This document shows, one piece after another, positions 1-6,616 of a stretch of 12,661 nucleotides of DNA. Source of the DNA: Paracoccaceae bacterium (GTDB lineage Bacteria > Pseudomonadota > Alphaproteobacteria > Rhodobacterales > Rhodobacteraceae); contig JALSHL010000240.1 in NCBI GenBank assembly GCA_026982255.1, positions 1-12,661 of the forward strand, written 5' to 3'. The stretch's first letter is position 1. Each line of letters begins with the position of its first letter. The notes below the pieces were generated by a model. It made no database searches and had not been told where the DNA came from. It was given only the letters and a program-made list of their open reading frames with translations. A program made the position numbers and the translations under genes.

Positions 1-1174
1 CCAGCATGGCCGAACGGTACTCCGGTGTCTCCCCGAAGCCGACCTGCGCGCGTGGCAGGGCGACGGTCAGCGTGACGAACCGCGCCCCTTCCGGCATTTC
101 GATCACTTCGCGCACCGGTTGCCCCGGTTGCGTAAACCCGCGAAACACTGGCCAGAGCGGGCAGGCGTTGCCGTGGCGCGGCAGCGGAAAGCCGGGCAGG
201 GGCAGCCGCCGCAACGCCTGCCCCGCGGCATTGACAATCAGCAACCCCATGGCCGGCGCCTCCGACCCTTCGCGTTTCAGACAGGCCAGTCGCTGGAACA
301 CCGCGTGCAGCGATTGTCCGTAGCGTTGCGCCAGCGCCACCGGATCATAGGACGCCGCCACCGCATCGGCGCGAAACTGCTCCAGCGGCATGGCGCGGGC
401 ATTTTCCAGATAGGTTTCCAGCATCCGCCGGATCATGGCGCGCGCCGGTCCGCTTTCCACCTCGCCCAGCAGGGCCTCGATGTCCGTTTCCTGCGCCCCC
501 GGCGCATCGAGTGCCGGAAAATGGTGTGCATGGCGGGCCAGAAACCGGTCCACTTCTTCCTCCGGCGTCGCGCTGCGCTCGCTGGTCTCGGTCGAGCGGT
601 CGAAATACTCCACCAGCGCCGTGGCCGCATCGGACAGGCGGCGGCTCTCGTCCTTGATGGCGGCGTGGAAACGGGCGCGCTGTTCCGGCTCGATATCCTC
701 GACCGAGGCCAGAATCCCGTTGGCCGAGCGGATCGCCGTGATGTTCGACAGCATCAGGTGCAGGCTCTCGGCCAGAAACGGGTCGTGCGCCAGCCGGTCG
801 GACAGGGCGGCAACCGTTGCCTCCTGATCCCGCGCCTGCCGGTAGAGCGCTGCCAGCAATCCGGCCCAGCCCGGAAAGCGGCCGATGAACGCATCGGTCT
901 CGCCGGTTTCCGGCCCGGTTTCGCTGCGGTAGGCGGCGGCTTCCTGCAAGGCCCCGACCAGCGCCGCATCCGCCTCCTCGCTCAGTTCCGCGGCCGGAAC
1001 GCCGAGTGCCCGGGCGATTGCCAGCAGCACTTTCCCCGCGATTCCCCGTTTGTTGTGTTCTATAAGGTTGAGATATGACGGTGAAATGCCTGCTTGACGT
1101 GCAAGGGCGGTCTGGGAAATGCCCGCACGGTGGCGAATCTCGCGAATACGGGTGCCTGTCAGGGTGCGGACCAT
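1..1174 (-). CDS. ScfR-family (PccR/RamB-like) short-chain acyl-CoA responsive transcriptional regulator, 3' end outside window
   Basis: The minus-strand frame is open from the ATG at 1174 to base 1 (391 codons) with no stop, so the C-terminus is missing; family members are about 460-480 residues. Residues 7-60 form an XRE/Cro-type helix-turn-helix (TRIREIRHRAGISQTALA, then GISPSYLNLIEHNKR). The rest resembles the ScfR layout: a degenerate M78-like middle region (ARHAHHFPALD) and the start of the DUF2083-type C-terminal domain with CPLW at residues 338-341. Known members (PccR, RamB) bind short-chain acyl-CoAs and control propionyl-CoA or acetate assimilation genes. The ATG is supported by an AAGGAA Shine-Dalgarno (complement of 1182-1187) 7 nt upstream. 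The gene is divergent from a transporter-acs operon, its likely target. The family call is secure; the effector and target are inferred. It could be named ramB or pccR, but the sequence does not decide between them. Confidence 0.87.
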   Translation of the reverse strand, partial: MVRTLTGTRIREIRHRAGISQTALARQAGISPSYLNLIEHNKRGIAGKVLLAIARALGVPAAELSEEADAALVGALQEAAAYRSETGPETGETDAFIGRFPGWAGLLAALYRQARDQEATVAALSDRLAHDPFLAESLHLMLSNITAIRSANGILASVEDIEPEQRARFHAAIKDESRRLSDAATALVEYFDRSTETSERSATPEEEVDRFLARHAHHFPALDAPGAQETDIEALLGEVESGPARAMIRRMLETYLENARAMPLEQFRADAVAASYDPVALAQRYGQSLHAVFQRLACLKREGSEAPAMGLLIVNAAGQALRRLPLPGFPLPRHGNACPLWPVFRGFTQPGQPVREVIEMPEGARFVTLTVALPRAQVGFGETPEYRSAML

Positions 1175-1215
1175 GGGGCAATTCCTTGCATTATCAGCCG
1201 GTTGCTGCGTCGCAG

Positions 1216-1231
1216 TGTAAAATTATTTACA
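1216..1231. promoter_or_regulatory. Perfect inverted repeat, candidate operator 1
   Basis: TGTAAA-ATTA-TTTACA, a perfect 6-4-6 inverted repeat. Its centre lies about 30 bp upstream of the GATAAT -10 candidate for the leftward regulator gene and about 75 bp upstream of the putative -35 of the rightward operon. It may be bound by the divergent ScfR-type regulator, but it does not match the TTTGCAAA-type sequence described for PccR, so the binding protein is unknown. Confidence 0.5.
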
Positions 1232-1234
1232 TTT

Positions 1235-1248
1235 TTACCATTTGGTAA
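1235..1248. promoter_or_regulatory. Perfect inverted repeat, candidate operator 2
   Basis: TTACCA-TT-TGGTAA, a perfect 6-2-6 inverted repeat. Its centre is 18 bp from that of operator 1, so the two dyads lie on nearly the same DNA face or could form one composite site. With the TTTTACA half-site at 1257-1263 it makes a cluster of related A/T-rich arms. Confidence 0.5.
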
Positions 1249-1298
1249 TGACAAAATTTTACAAGAAAATCCAGCAAATGCAATCATTTATTGATTTT

Positions 1299-1325
1299 TT
1301 GACTTGAACTGCCGCATGGTAAACA
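1299..1325 (+). promoter_or_regulatory. Weak candidate sigma70-type promoter for the transporter operon
   Basis: TTGACT (1299-1304) resembles a -35 box and TAAACA (1320-1325) a weak -10. The spacer is only 15 bp, which would suit an activator-dependent promoter. The inverted repeats lie 50-85 bp upstream of the -35 candidate, a usual place for activator sites. Assigned by eye only. Confidence 0.3.
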
Positions 1326-1327
1326 TC

Positions 1328-1358
1328 GGGCGCGAAGCCCACCTGCCGTTCATGGCAG
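1328..1358 (+). other. Two small tandem hairpins in the leader before the binding-protein gene
   Basis: GGGC-GCGAA-GCCC (1328-1340) is followed by CTGCC-GTTCAT-GGCAG (1343-1358), just before the Shine-Dalgarno GGGAGGAA (1377-1384). If transcription starts near 1332 only the second hairpin would be fully present in the mRNA. They may stabilise the transcript; no riboswitch family is recognised. Confidence 0.3.
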
Positions 1359-1388
1359 ACAAAAAATGACACGAATGGGAGGAAATTC

Positions 1389-2747
1389 ATGTCCAAACTT
1401 ATCACAAGCCGTCGCGGGTTGATCAAATCGGGTGCTGCCATCGGCGCCGGTCTGGCGACACCGACGATTTTCGGCAGCAGCGTCTGGGCCGGCAGCCACG
1501 GCGGTTATACCAACGCACCGACCGGCAGCACCGTAACCCTCGGGTTCAACGTTCCGCAGTCCGGTCCCTATGCCGACGAGGGCGCGGACGAGCTGCGCGC
1601 CTACATGCTGGCAGTCGAGCACCTGAACGGTGAAGGCGACGGCGGCATGATGAACACCTTCAGCTCCAAAGAGCTGAAAGGCAACGGCATCCTGGGCCGC
1701 AAGGTCGAGTATGTCACCGGTGACACACAGACCAAATCCGACGCGGCACGCGCATCGGCGAAATCCATGATCGAAAAAGACGGCGCGGTGATGATCACCG
1801 GCGGTTCTTCCTCGGGTGTGGCAATCGCCGTGCAGAGCCTGTGCCAGGAAGCGGGCATCATCTTCATGGCCGGTCTGACCCACTCCAACGACACCACGGG
1901 TAAAGACAAGAAAGCCAACGGCTTCCGTCACTTCTTCAACGGTTACATGTCCGCTGCCGCTCTGGCGCCGGTGCTGATCGACCGTTACGGTGCGGACCGC
2001 AAGGCCTACCACCTGACCGCGGACTACACCTGGGGCTGGACGCAGCAGGCCTCGATGGCTGCCGCGACCGAGGCCATGGGCTGGGAAACCGTTGCCAACG
2101 TGCTGACGCCGCTGGCGACGCAGGACTTCTCGTCCTATGTTGCTCCGGTTCTGAACTCCGGCGCCGACGTGCTGATCCTGAACCACTATGGTGGCAACAT
2201 GGTCAACTCGCTGACTTCCGCCGTTCAGTTCGGCCTGAAAAACAAACAGGTCAACGGCAAGAACTTCGAGATCGTCGTTCCCCTCTACTCGCGCCTGATG
2301 GCCCGTGGTGCCGGCGAAAACGTCAAAGGCATCTTCGGTTCCACCAACTGGCACTGGTCGCTGCAGGATGAAGGCTCGAAAGCCTTCGTTAAATCCTTCG
2401 GCGAGAAATACGGCTTCCCGCCGAGCCAGGCTGCGCACACCGTTTACTGCCAGACCCTGCTCTATGCGGATGCTGTTGAACGTGCCGGCACACACAACCC
2501 GTGTGGCGTTGCAGAGGCCCTCGAAGGCTTCAAGTTCTCCGGTCTGGGCAACGGTGACGTTGAATACCGCGCCGAGGACCACCAGTGCTTCAAGGACGTG
2601 CTGGTCGTGAAAGGTAAAGAGAACCCGACATCCGAGTTCGACCTTCTGGAAATCGTGGAAATCACTCCGCGTGCCAAAGTCGAATATGCACCGGACAACG
2701 AGTTCTTCGCCGGTGGCGATCTGGGTCAGTGTAACCCGGGCGCATAA
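1389..2747 (+). CDS. Tat-exported periplasmic substrate-binding protein of a branched-chain-amino-acid-type ABC transporter
   Basis: This 452-residue protein belongs to the LivJ/LivK-type periplasmic binding family (type I fold). The N-terminus carries a twin-arginine signal: SRRGLIK at residues 7-13, a hydrophobic stretch with A/G repeats, and a likely cleavage after residue 34 (VWA|GS). No lipobox is seen. The mature protein begins with TVTLGFNVPQSGPYADEG, the usual first strand and ligand-loop region, and has the ITGGSSSGVAIAV segment typical of the fold. GGGAGGAA (1377-1384) precedes the ATG. It is first in an operon with two permeases, two ATPases and acs. The hairpin after it would give this protein a surplus over the membrane parts, as is common for binding proteins. 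The ligand cannot be read from sequence. Amino acids, short-chain amides (FmdD-like) or short-chain acids are possible, and the acs neighbour favours an acetate-yielding ligand. Confidence 0.88.
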   Translation: MSKLITSRRGLIKSGAAIGAGLATPTIFGSSVWAGSHGGYTNAPTGSTVTLGFNVPQSGPYADEGADELRAYMLAVEHLNGEGDGGMMNTFSSKELKGNGILGRKVEYVTGDTQTKSDAARASAKSMIEKDGAVMITGGSSSGVAIAVQSLCQEAGIIFMAGLTHSNDTTGKDKKANGFRHFFNGYMSAAALAPVLIDRYGADRKAYHLTADYTWGWTQQASMAAATEAMGWETVANVLTPLATQDFSSYVAPVLNSGADVLILNHYGGNMVNSLTSAVQFGLKNKQVNGKNFEIVVPLYSRLMARGAGENVKGIFGSTNWHWSLQDEGSKAFVKSFGEKYGFPPSQAAHTVYCQTLLYADAVERAGTHNPCGVAEALEGFKFSGLGNGDVEYRAEDHQCFKDVLVVKGKENPTSEFDLLEIVEITPRAKVEYAPDNEFFAGGDLGQCNPGA

Positions 2748-2769
2748 GTTTCCCCCTCGGGAACACCTT

Positions 2770-2800
2770 CCGGTCGCGCCTTGCGCGCGGCCGGCTTTTA
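2770..2800 (+). terminator. Intrinsic-terminator-like hairpin between binding protein and permease genes
   Basis: CCGGTCGCGC (2770-2779) pairs with GCGCGGCCGG (2785-2794) as a 10-bp stem with one G-U pair and a CTTGC loop, followed by CTTTTAT. The short T-run suggests partial termination or 3'-end protection. This would raise the binding-protein mRNA above that of the downstream genes. Confidence 0.65.
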
Positions 2801-2841
2801 TCCCTTCGGCGGGACAATCATAACATTACGGGACGGAAACG

Positions 2842-3870
2842 ATGGATGACATCCTTCTGCAAATTCTGAACGGTCTGGACAAGGGCAGCGCCTATGCGCT
2901 CATCACCCTCGGCCTGACTTTGATTTTCGGCACGCTCGGCGTTGTCAACTTCGCCCATGGCTCCCTGTTCATGCTCGGGGCTTTCGTCGCCGTGATCGTG
3001 CGCAAGATCATGATGATATCGAGCGTGACGCTCGACCCGACCCGCACCAATTTCCTTGGCAAACCGCTGGAAATCAAGACAACCTATATCGAACAGTGGT
3101 TCGGCAGCTTCGGCACCTGGATGATCGACTATTCCGTTCCCATTGCCGTGCTGGTCGCCATCCCGGTGATGATGCTCGTCGGTTTCGTGATGGAGCGCGG
3201 GCTGATCAAGCATTTCTACCACCGTCCCCACGCCGACCAGATCCTTGTGACCTTCGGCCTCGCCATCGTGTTGCAGGAAATCGTCAAGAAATTCTTCGGC
3301 GCCAACGCAATCCCGCAGGCCGCCCCCGAGGCCGCATCCGGCGCACTCGATATCGGCGTCTGGCTGGGCTTCGCCGAAAACGCCGTCATCTACCCCGAAT
3401 GGCGCCTGATCTACTTCTTCTTCGCGGTAGCTGTCATCGCTGCGGTGTTCAGCTTCCTGCGGTTTACCACCTTCGGCATGGTGGTGCGTGCCGGCATGGT
3501 GGACCGCGAGACGGTCGGCCTGCTCGGCATCAACATCAACAGGCGGTTCACCCTGATGTTCGGCATTGCTGCCGCTGTTACCGGCATGGCCGGCGTGATG
3601 TATGCGCCGATCCTGTCGCCCAACTACCACATGGGGATGGATTTCCTCGTGCTGACCTTTGTTGTTGTCGTGGTCGGTGGCATGGGCAGTCTGCCGGGGG
3701 CCGTTCTCGCCGGTTTCATGCTGGGCATACTGGAAAGCTTCGCCTCGATGAACGAGGTGAAATCCATCCTGCCCGGTATCGACCAGATCATTATTTACCT
3801 TGTCGCCATCATCATTCTGCTGGTTCGCCCGCGCGGGCTGATGGGCAAAGCCGGCGTCATGGAGGACTGA
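2842..3870 (+). CDS. LivH-type ABC transporter permease
   Basis: A 342-residue inner-membrane permease of the LivH/BPD_transp_2 family. The N-terminus has the family hallmark GSAYALITLGLTLIFG followed by VVNFAHGSLFMLGAF (residues about 14-48). Several hydrophobic spans follow. The cytoplasmic coupling region lies near residues 214-255 (GLLGININRRFTLMFGIAAA), which should contact the ATPases. It is longer than the usual 290-310 residues because of a hydrophilic insert at about residues 54-95, between the first spans, that probably lies outside the membrane. GGACGGAA (2831-2838) is the ribosome site. The next permease starts 4 nt after its stop, so the two are likely coupled in translation. It should form a heteromeric channel with the next gene product; substrate unknown. 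Confidence 0.88.
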   Translation: MDDILLQILNGLDKGSAYALITLGLTLIFGTLGVVNFAHGSLFMLGAFVAVIVRKIMMISSVTLDPTRTNFLGKPLEIKTTYIEQWFGSFGTWMIDYSVPIAVLVAIPVMMLVGFVMERGLIKHFYHRPHADQILVTFGLAIVLQEIVKKFFGANAIPQAAPEAASGALDIGVWLGFAENAVIYPEWRLIYFFFAVAVIAAVFSFLRFTTFGMVVRAGMVDRETVGLLGININRRFTLMFGIAAAVTGMAGVMYAPILSPNYHMGMDFLVLTFVVVVVGGMGSLPGAVLAGFMLGILESFASMNEVKSILPGIDQIIIYLVAIIILLVRPRGLMGKAGVMED

Positions 3871-3874
3871 GCAG

Positions 3875-5044
3875 ATGCTGAAACTGAAAAACAACGATAC
3901 CGCCCTGTTCCTCGCTTTCTGCGTGATGGTGCTGGCCGGCCCGATCATCCTCGCCCCTCTTGGCGCGGGGTATCCCGACCTGCTGCAACGTTTCGCGATT
4001 TTCGGGATTTTTGCGGTCGGCTACAACATCCTGTTCGGCCTGACCGGCTACCTGTCCTTCGGGCACGCCGCGTTTCTGGGCGTAGGTTCCTACTCCGCCG
4101 TCTGGATGTTCAAGCTGCTGAGCATGAATATCATCCCCGGTATCATCCTTGCGGTTATCTTGTCGGGCATCTTTGCCCTGCTGATCGGCTTTATCACCCT
4201 GCGGCGGTCGGGGATCTACTTCTCCATCCTGACGCTGGCCTTCGCGCAGATGTCCTACAGCCTTGCCTATTCGGTCCTGACCCCGATCACAAACGGCGAG
4301 ACCGGCCTGCAGATCCACCTGGCCGACCCGCGCATCCTCGATACGAAATCCACCGACGGATCGCTGCCCTCGACCAACCTGTTCGGGTTGGAGATGAACG
4401 ATACATGGCGCACCACGCTGTTCGGCATGGACTTGCAGTTCAACGTCGGGTTCTATGTTTCGGCTATTCTGCTGATCCTGTGTTTCTACCTCAGCATCCG
4501 TATTTTCCGCTCGCCCTTCGGGTTGATGCTGCGGGCGGTGAAAACCAACCAGAACCGCCTGATGTATACCGGCGTCAACACCAAGCCCTACCTGCTGACC
4601 GCTTTCGTCATTTCCGGCATGTATGCCGGTCTGGCCGGTGGCCTGCTGGCGGCAATGGACCCGCTGGCCGGAGCCGAGCGCATGCAGTGGACCGAATCCG
4701 GCACCGTGGTGCTGATGACGATCCTTGGCGGAACGGGCACCCTGCTCGGACCGGTGTTCGGGGCGGGTGCGATCAAGTATTTCGAAAACATCTTCTCCAA
4801 GGTCAACGACTCGGTGCTGGCGGGCTGGTTCAACTTCATGCCCGACTGGATGACCGATACGATGGTGTTCCTGCTCGGTCCGTTCTTCGGCAAGGGCTGG
4901 CACCTGACCCTCGGTCTGGTGTTCATGGCGGTTGTGATCTTCCTGCCCGGCGGGCTGATGGAGGGCGCCAGCAAAATCGCCAACCTGTTTGGCAAACGCA
5001 AAAACAAGGGGTCGGTGGACAGCACCGGCACCCCGGCCGAATAA
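3875..5044 (+). CDS. LivM-type ABC transporter permease
   Basis: A 389-residue polytopic permease of the LivM family. The hallmark YNILFGLTGYLSFGHAAFLG sits at about residues 50-69. A cytoplasmic EAA-like coupling region starts near residue 219 (LRAVKTNQNRLMYTGVNTKPY) and is followed by a glycine/alanine-rich span. A polar segment at about residues 140-185 interrupts the hydrophobic spans, as LivM proteins often show. The C-terminal tail is lysine-rich and cytoplasmic-looking. The ribosome site GGAGGA (3861-3866) lies inside the end of the preceding permease gene, and 4 nt separate the two, so they are probably made together. It pairs with the LivH-type protein to form the membrane pore. Confidence 0.88.
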   Translation: MLKLKNNDTALFLAFCVMVLAGPIILAPLGAGYPDLLQRFAIFGIFAVGYNILFGLTGYLSFGHAAFLGVGSYSAVWMFKLLSMNIIPGIILAVILSGIFALLIGFITLRRSGIYFSILTLAFAQMSYSLAYSVLTPITNGETGLQIHLADPRILDTKSTDGSLPSTNLFGLEMNDTWRTTLFGMDLQFNVGFYVSAILLILCFYLSIRIFRSPFGLMLRAVKTNQNRLMYTGVNTKPYLLTAFVISGMYAGLAGGLLAAMDPLAGAERMQWTESGTVVLMTILGGTGTLLGPVFGAGAIKYFENIFSKVNDSVLAGWFNFMPDWMTDTMVFLLGPFFGKGWHLTLGLVFMAVVIFLPGGLMEGASKIANLFGKRKNKGSVDSTGTPAE

Positions 5045-5056
5045 GGAGCGAGACCG

Positions 5057-5815
5057 ATGGGAATTCTAGAAGTCCAGAACGTCAACAAGCACTTCGGTGG
5101 CTTGCATGCGCTCAACAACGTCAACCTGAGTGTCGAGGAAGGCACCGTGCACGCCATTATCGGGCCGAACGGGGCGGGTAAATCCACCTTCCTCAACTGC
5201 CTGATCGGCAAGCTGAAGCCCGACACTGGCACCGTCCTGTTCCAGGGCAATCCGGTGCTGGGCAAAAAACCGCACGAGATCAACCAGATGGGCATCAGCC
5301 GCGTGTTCCAGACACCCGAGATTTTCACCGATCTCACCGTGTTCGAAAACGTGATGATCCCCTGTTTCGCCAAACGCGACGGCAGTTTCGAGCTGAACGC
5401 CCTGAAACGGGTGCGCCGCGAGGCCGACATCCGCGAGAAGGCCGAACAGATGCTGCTGGACGTCAACATGCAGGACAAGATCCACGTCGAGGCCGCCTCG
5501 CTGTCGCGCGGGGACAAACGCCGCCTCGAAATGGCGATGTGTCTGGCGCAGGATCCGAAGCTGCTGTTGCTTGACGAGCCGACGGCCGGCATGGCCCGCG
5601 CCGACACCAACAACACTATCGACTTGCTGAAGCACATCGGCGAGACCCGCAATATCACCAAGGTGATCATCGAACACGACATGCACGTGGTGTTCAGCCT
5701 CGCGACCAAAATCTCGGTTCTGGCGCAGGGTGCGATCATTGCCGAGGATATACCGGACAACATCAAGGGGCATCCGAAGGTGCGCGAAGCCTATCTCGGG
5801 GAGGCAGAAGTATGA
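5057..5815 (+). CDS. LivG-type ABC transporter ATP-binding protein
   Basis: A 252-residue ATPase with a complete nucleotide-binding domain: Walker A GPNGAGKST (36-44), Q-loop Q85 in SRVFQTPEIF, signature LSRGDKR (149-155), Walker B LLLLDEPTAG (169-178) with glutamate 174, and H-loop H207 in IIEHDM. The LivG-like features are the long helical insert after the Q-loop and the VFENVMI segment. The signature reads LSRGD rather than LSGGQ or the LSHGEQ common in LivG, but the essential serine and glycine are kept. AAGGAGCG (5043-5050) precedes the ATG, and the 12-nt gap to the permease supports one operon. It should pair with the following LivF-type subunit to power import. Confidence 0.9.
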   Translation: MGILEVQNVNKHFGGLHALNNVNLSVEEGTVHAIIGPNGAGKSTFLNCLIGKLKPDTGTVLFQGNPVLGKKPHEINQMGISRVFQTPEIFTDLTVFENVMIPCFAKRDGSFELNALKRVRREADIREKAEQMLLDVNMQDKIHVEAASLSRGDKRRLEMAMCLAQDPKLLLLDEPTAGMARADTNNTIDLLKHIGETRNITKVIIEHDMHVVFSLATKISVLAQGAIIAEDIPDNIKGHPKVREAYLGEAEV

Positions 5816-6546
5816 GCAAAACCGCGGAAACCGCATCGGCACCGGCCTATTTTTCGGTCTGGGACATGCACTCCTACTATGGCGAGAGCTATATCGTGCA
5901 GGGCGTGTCCTTCAACATCCACGAGGGCGAAATTCTGGCGCTTCTGGGCCGCAACGGCGCGGGTAAAACCTCTACGCTGCGCTCGATTGCCCGCATTGGC
6001 GACCCCGAGGTCAAAAAGGGCGAAATCTGGCTCGACCACCAGCCGATCCACGAAATGGAAAGCTGGCAGTCCGCGCAGGCCGGCATCGCGCTGGTCCCCG
6101 AGGATCGCCGTATTATCCAGGGTCTGACCGTTCAGGAAAACCTCGAACTGGCGCAGATCGCCCCGCCCATCGGCTGGTCGATCGAACGCATCTACGAACT
6201 GTTCCCCCGTCTGGGCGAGCGTAAAAACCAGGAAGGCACGACCCTTTCGGGTGGCGAGCAACAGATGCTGGCCATCGGCCGCGCCCTGGCCCGCGATGTC
6301 AAACTGCTGCTGCTGGACGAACCCTACGAGGGGCTGGCGCCGGTGATCGTGCAGGAAATCGAGCGCACCCTGCGCCAGATCAAGGAACTGGGCATCACCA
6401 CGATTATCGTGGAACAGAACGCTGTCGCGGCCCTGAAACTGGCCGACCGTGCCGTGATCCTCGACACCGGAGAGGTCGTGTTCGACGGCACCGCGCAAGA
6501 GGTGCTGGACAACGAGCAGCTGCGCGAGGATTATCTGGCTATCTGA
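5812..6546 (+). CDS. LivF-type ABC transporter ATP-binding protein
   Basis: A 244-residue ATPase whose ATG overlaps the preceding stop (ATGA, 4 bp), which points to translational coupling and equal amounts of the two ATPases. Motifs are Walker A GRNGAGKT (46-53), Q-loop region around ALVPEDRRIIQGLTVQENL (93-111), signature LSGGEQQ (145-151), Walker B LLLLDEP (165-171), and VEQN (200-203). The glutamine in place of the usual H-loop histidine, and PEDR in place of a plain Q-loop, are normal for LivF. A short extra N-terminus (about 12 residues rich in S, T and A) precedes the core. It completes the importer with the two permeases and the binding protein. Confidence 0.9.
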   Translation: MSKTAETASAPAYFSVWDMHSYYGESYIVQGVSFNIHEGEILALLGRNGAGKTSTLRSIARIGDPEVKKGEIWLDHQPIHEMESWQSAQAGIALVPEDRRIIQGLTVQENLELAQIAPPIGWSIERIYELFPRLGERKNQEGTTLSGGEQQMLAIGRALARDVKLLLLDEPYEGLAPVIVQEIERTLRQIKELGITTIIVEQNAVAALKLADRAVILDTGEVVFDGTAQEVLDNEQLREDYLAI

Positions 6547-6576
6547 TCCGCCGGCAAAACGGCAATAAAAACAACA

Positions 6577-6597
6577 GGGGGCGGGGCTTCCGCTCCC
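6577..6597 (+). other. GC-rich hairpin just upstream of the acs ribosome site
   Basis: GGGGGCGG (6577-6584) and CCGCTCCC (6590-6597) form an 8-bp stem with one G-U pair and a GGCTT loop. Only GATTTC follows, so it is a poor intrinsic terminator. It lies 6 nt before the Shine-Dalgarno AGGAAGAAGAG (6604-6614). It may protect or segment the mRNA, or tune acs relative to the transporter. Confidence 0.4.
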
Positions 6598-6616
6598 GAT
6601 TTCAGGAAGAAGAGTT

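Larger units (their letters stand above)
1175..1388. promoter_or_regulatory. AT-rich divergent regulatory region between the ScfR-like gene and the transporter operon
   Basis: This 214-bp gap is strikingly AT-rich in its middle (about 1216-1305) compared with the GC-rich genes on both sides. It contains the small palindrome CTGCG-T-CGCAG (1205-1215), two perfect inverted repeats (listed separately), a further TTTTACA half-site (1257-1263) matching the inverse of TGTAAAA at 1216-1222, and AATCA/TGATT arms (1282-1286 and 1292-1296). For the leftward gene a GATAAT -10 candidate lies at 1190-1195 on the minus strand, with the first repeat where the -35 region would be expected. That position fits autoregulation. 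Confidence 0.7.

Noticed and set aside
119..1078. Long plus-strand open frame opposite the left-edge regulator
   Set aside because: It is R/Q/G-rich with no family motif and lies antisense to the open ScfR-type frame, which has a helix-turn-helix, a Shine-Dalgarno and family motifs.
1271..1296. GCAAATGCAATC region as a PccR-type TTTGCAAA site
   Set aside because: Only partial GCAAA/TGCAA matches are present, without the paired full palindromes expected.
1350..2582. 410-codon minus-strand open frame over the binding-protein gene
   Set aside because: It is rich in H, V, R and G as expected for the complement of a GC-rich gene and has no recognisable domain; the plus-strand reading has a Tat signal and family motifs.
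2818..4903. Two long H/D/Q-rich minus-strand frames opposite the permeases
   Set aside because: Complements of hydrophobic membrane-protein codons commonly give such His/Asp/Gln-rich open frames; no promoter, ribosome site or domain supports them.
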